A model generated the notes under the pieces. That model did no database searches and was not told the origin of the DNA. It saw nothing but the letters and a program-made list of their open reading frames with translations. 64,000 nt of DNA, taken from Bacteroidota bacterium. Its GTDB lineage: Bacteria; Bacteroidota; Bacteroidia; Cytophagales; Cyclobacteriaceae. The position numbers were made by a program, and so were the translations under genes. Where the stretch lies: the NCBI GenBank assembly GCA_023417785.1, contig JAEZEH010000132.1:1-64000 (forward strand). The letters are read 5' to 3'. Shown piece by piece: positions 62,494 through 64,000 of this stretch (its first letter is position 1; every line of letters begins with the position of its first letter).

Positions 62494-63594
62494 ATGTCAG
62501 CGCAACCTGTTCTGAGAAAAATAATCCATGTCGATATGGATGCATTTTATGCTTCCATCGAACAACGTGATGACCCATCGCTGGTGGGAAAACCAATCGT
62601 TGTTGGCGGATCGCCTGAGGGTAGGGGAGGCGTTGTAGCGACGGCGAGTTACGAGGCCCGGAAATTCGGTATTCATTCAGCCATGTCCAGCAAAAGGGCG
62701 AAGCAATTGTGCCCGAAAGTAATTTTTGTCAGGCCGAGATTTGACGCGTACAAGGAAGTATCCCGACAGTTGCGCGTAATCTTCAATCAATACACCGATC
62801 TTGTTGAGCCGTTGTCGCTGGACGAAGCTTATCTTGACGTAACCATTGACAAAACGGGGATTGGTTCCGCCCTTGAAATTGCAGATCTCATCAAGAAGGA
62901 AATTCGCGAAAGTCTAAGACTGACTGCCTCCGCCGGCGTATCGATAAATAAGTTTTTGGCGAAAACCGCATCCGACTTACAAAAACCGGATGGACTTACA
63001 TTCATTGGCCCATCCCGTATCGAAGCATTCATGGAAAACCTTCCGGTGGAAAAGTTTTACGGGGTTGGCAAAGTCACAGCCACCCGAATGAAAACGATGG
63101 GGCTCCATACCGGTGCGGACCTGAAGCGTCTTTCCGAAGCAGAATTGTTGCGCCATTTTGGAAAGGCCGGGGCCTTTTATTATCAGATCGTGAGAGGTAT
63201 TGACAATCGCGAAGTAAGACCCGATCGCGAAACGAAGTCCGTCGGTGCCGAAGACACTTTTCCTTACGACCTCACGCTCGAAGACGAGATGCTTTATGAA
63301 CTCGAGAAACTCGCCAGAACGGTCAGTGACAGGTTGATAAAGAAGCATCTTCGCGGCAAGACGGTTACACTTAAAGTAAAATTCAGCGATTTTAAAATTA
63401 TTACGCGTAGCCAATCCGTTGTCGATCCGATCGACGACAGACGGGTCATCTTCGAAGTGGTGAAGGAATTACTTTCCGATCGCGACACAAGCAAAAGCGT
63501 CCGGCTCCTGGGAATTTCAGTCTCCAATTTCTCGCAAGAGATGATAAAGGTCCCCGAATATTCGACGGTGCCCAACCAACTCCGGCTCTTCTGA
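62494..63594 (+). CDS. dinB: DNA polymerase IV
   Basis: A 366-residue Y-family translesion polymerase. Metal-binding HVDMDAFYASIE and SLDEAYLDVT, KFGIHSAMSSKRAKQ-like finger, helix-hairpin-helix FYGVGKVTATRM and a C-terminal QLRLF clamp-binding motif, ending the protein. ATG 62494 is preferred over a TTG at 62422, as the first 24 residues of the longer form look non-homologous. Unaffected by neighbours. Confidence 0.95.
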   Translation: MSAQPVLRKIIHVDMDAFYASIEQRDDPSLVGKPIVVGGSPEGRGGVVATASYEARKFGIHSAMSSKRAKQLCPKVIFVRPRFDAYKEVSRQLRVIFNQYTDLVEPLSLDEAYLDVTIDKTGIGSALEIADLIKKEIRESLRLTASAGVSINKFLAKTASDLQKPDGLTFIGPSRIEAFMENLPVEKFYGVGKVTATRMKTMGLHTGADLKRLSEAELLRHFGKAGAFYYQIVRGIDNREVRPDRETKSVGAEDTFPYDLTLEDEMLYELEKLARTVSDRLIKKHLRGKTVTLKVKFSDFKIITRSQSVVDPIDDRRVIFEVVKELLSDRDTSKSVRLLGISVSNFSQEMIKVPEYSTVPNQLRLF

Positions 63595-63655
63595 CAACTC
63601 CAACCATTTCCAGCAACGTTGTGTCAAATGGTCAGGGGCAAACAAAGTAGCGGTT

Positions 63656-64000
63656 ATGAAGAACATCCTTATCATTTTTGTCTTTTCAATATTTTCCATT
63701 GGCTGCAGCAACGAGGATAATGAGTCACCCAGGCCTGTTTGGAAGAAACTTGGTTTGGACGGATATACGATCAACGAACTCGAACTGCAGGGGAACGTGT
63801 TATATGCAGCAACTGACAAAGGATTGTTTTTCAGGAACGTAAATTCCAACGATGACTTTACCTTGTTGGGTTTACCAGATCGCAACATTGAGGATGTCGT
63901 GATCCTTTCGGACACAGAAATTCTGGTTACCGTAGTAGATCGATCCTACCAGGAACAGCCCGCGCTGTATGAAACTTTGAATGGCGGGCAAAACTGGTCA
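63656..64000 (+). CDS. Lipoprotein, beta-propeller-like N-terminus (3' cut by window)
   Basis: The frame is open to the last base, 115 codons, and continues beyond. It starts MKNILIIFVFSIFSIGC, a signal peptide with lipobox and lipidated Cys17. The mature part shows repeated short strands (GNVLYAATDKGLFFRN, then EILVTVVDRSYQEQP, ALYETLNGGQNWS), of the type seen in sialidase- or photosystem-assembly-like propellers. Function cannot be named. Confidence 0.7.
   Translation, partial: MKNILIIFVFSIFSIGCSNEDNESPRPVWKKLGLDGYTINELELQGNVLYAATDKGLFFRNVNSNDDFTLLGLPDRNIEDVVILSDTEILVTVVDRSYQEQPALYETLNGGQNWS

Noticed and set aside
1..64000. CRISPR arrays, insertion sequences, prophage, tRNA and rRNA genes
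   Set aside because: None could be recognised on either strand.

Overview
The window reads as a chromosomal segment of a Bacteroidota bacterium, most likely of the order Cytophagales (inference from gene content; no 16S rRNA is present). Pointers are the FtsX/MacB-type permeases of about 800 residues, the TamB gene divergent from tsaD, the fused E1 alpha/beta 2-oxoacid dehydrogenase, the short AMP nucleosidase, the DUF2279 protein, many Bacteroidota-style lipoproteins, the absence of Shine-Dalgarno sequences and the occurrence of TAnnTTTG -7 boxes. TTG start codons are unusually frequent. I see no rRNA, tRNA, CRISPR array, transposase or prophage; it looks like core-type chromosome with metabolic islands.

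Layout. 1-9 kb: 3' part of an MFS transporter, AMP nucleosidase, stand-alone HsdR-N nuclease-fold protein, alanine dehydrogenase, fused branched-chain-type E1, lipoprotein, LuxE-like acyl-protein synthetase, GlxA-type AraC regulator. 9-13 kb: small proteins (GyrI-like, HMA-like, VOC), a 40-residue lipoprotein, a Fis-less NtrC-type response regulator, and RNase P RNA with its own terminator. 13-21.8 kb: DUF2279 and TamB, divergent from tsaD-thioesterase-smpB-NlpC/P60-HNH. 21.8-26.5 kb: an oxidative L-fucose-type catabolic operon (SDR, FAH-family hydrolase, lactonase, SDR, FucP) without the dehydratase. 26.5-28.4 kb: TetR regulator with a perfect 18-bp palindromic operator, overlapping a FabF gene.

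28.4-38.6 kb: a histidine kinase and an NtrC-type regulator divergent from an HlyD/ABC/FtsX/FtsX export operon. The intergenic region has helically phased CGAAC palindromes and a near-consensus sigma-54 promoter. 38.7-46.5 kb: a carotenoid and photoprotection operon (ECF sigma, crtI, crtB, idi, photolyase, SRPBCC, crtZ, fused lycopene cyclase) next to a CarH/LitR-like B12-dependent MerR regulator. Inverted TGTTTAA repeats lie directly over the -7 box of the sigma gene, which suggests light-controlled derepression of the unit. 46.7-58.4 kb: DNA-repair genes (Lhr-like helicase, PdeM, LigD) interspersed with a hydrolase, a CapA-SPOR protein, a DHFR-like reductase, a so-called asparagine synthetase B and a MacB-type permease. 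58.4-64 kb: lipoprotein, GH2 glycosidase, SnoaL-like protein, secreted nuclease, DNA polymerase IV and the 5' part of a lipoprotein cut by the window edge.

The most coherent regulatory stories are the light/B12-controlled carotenoid-photolyase operon and the two-component, sigma-54-type control of the ABC exporter. No entirely unknown multi-gene system is evident.
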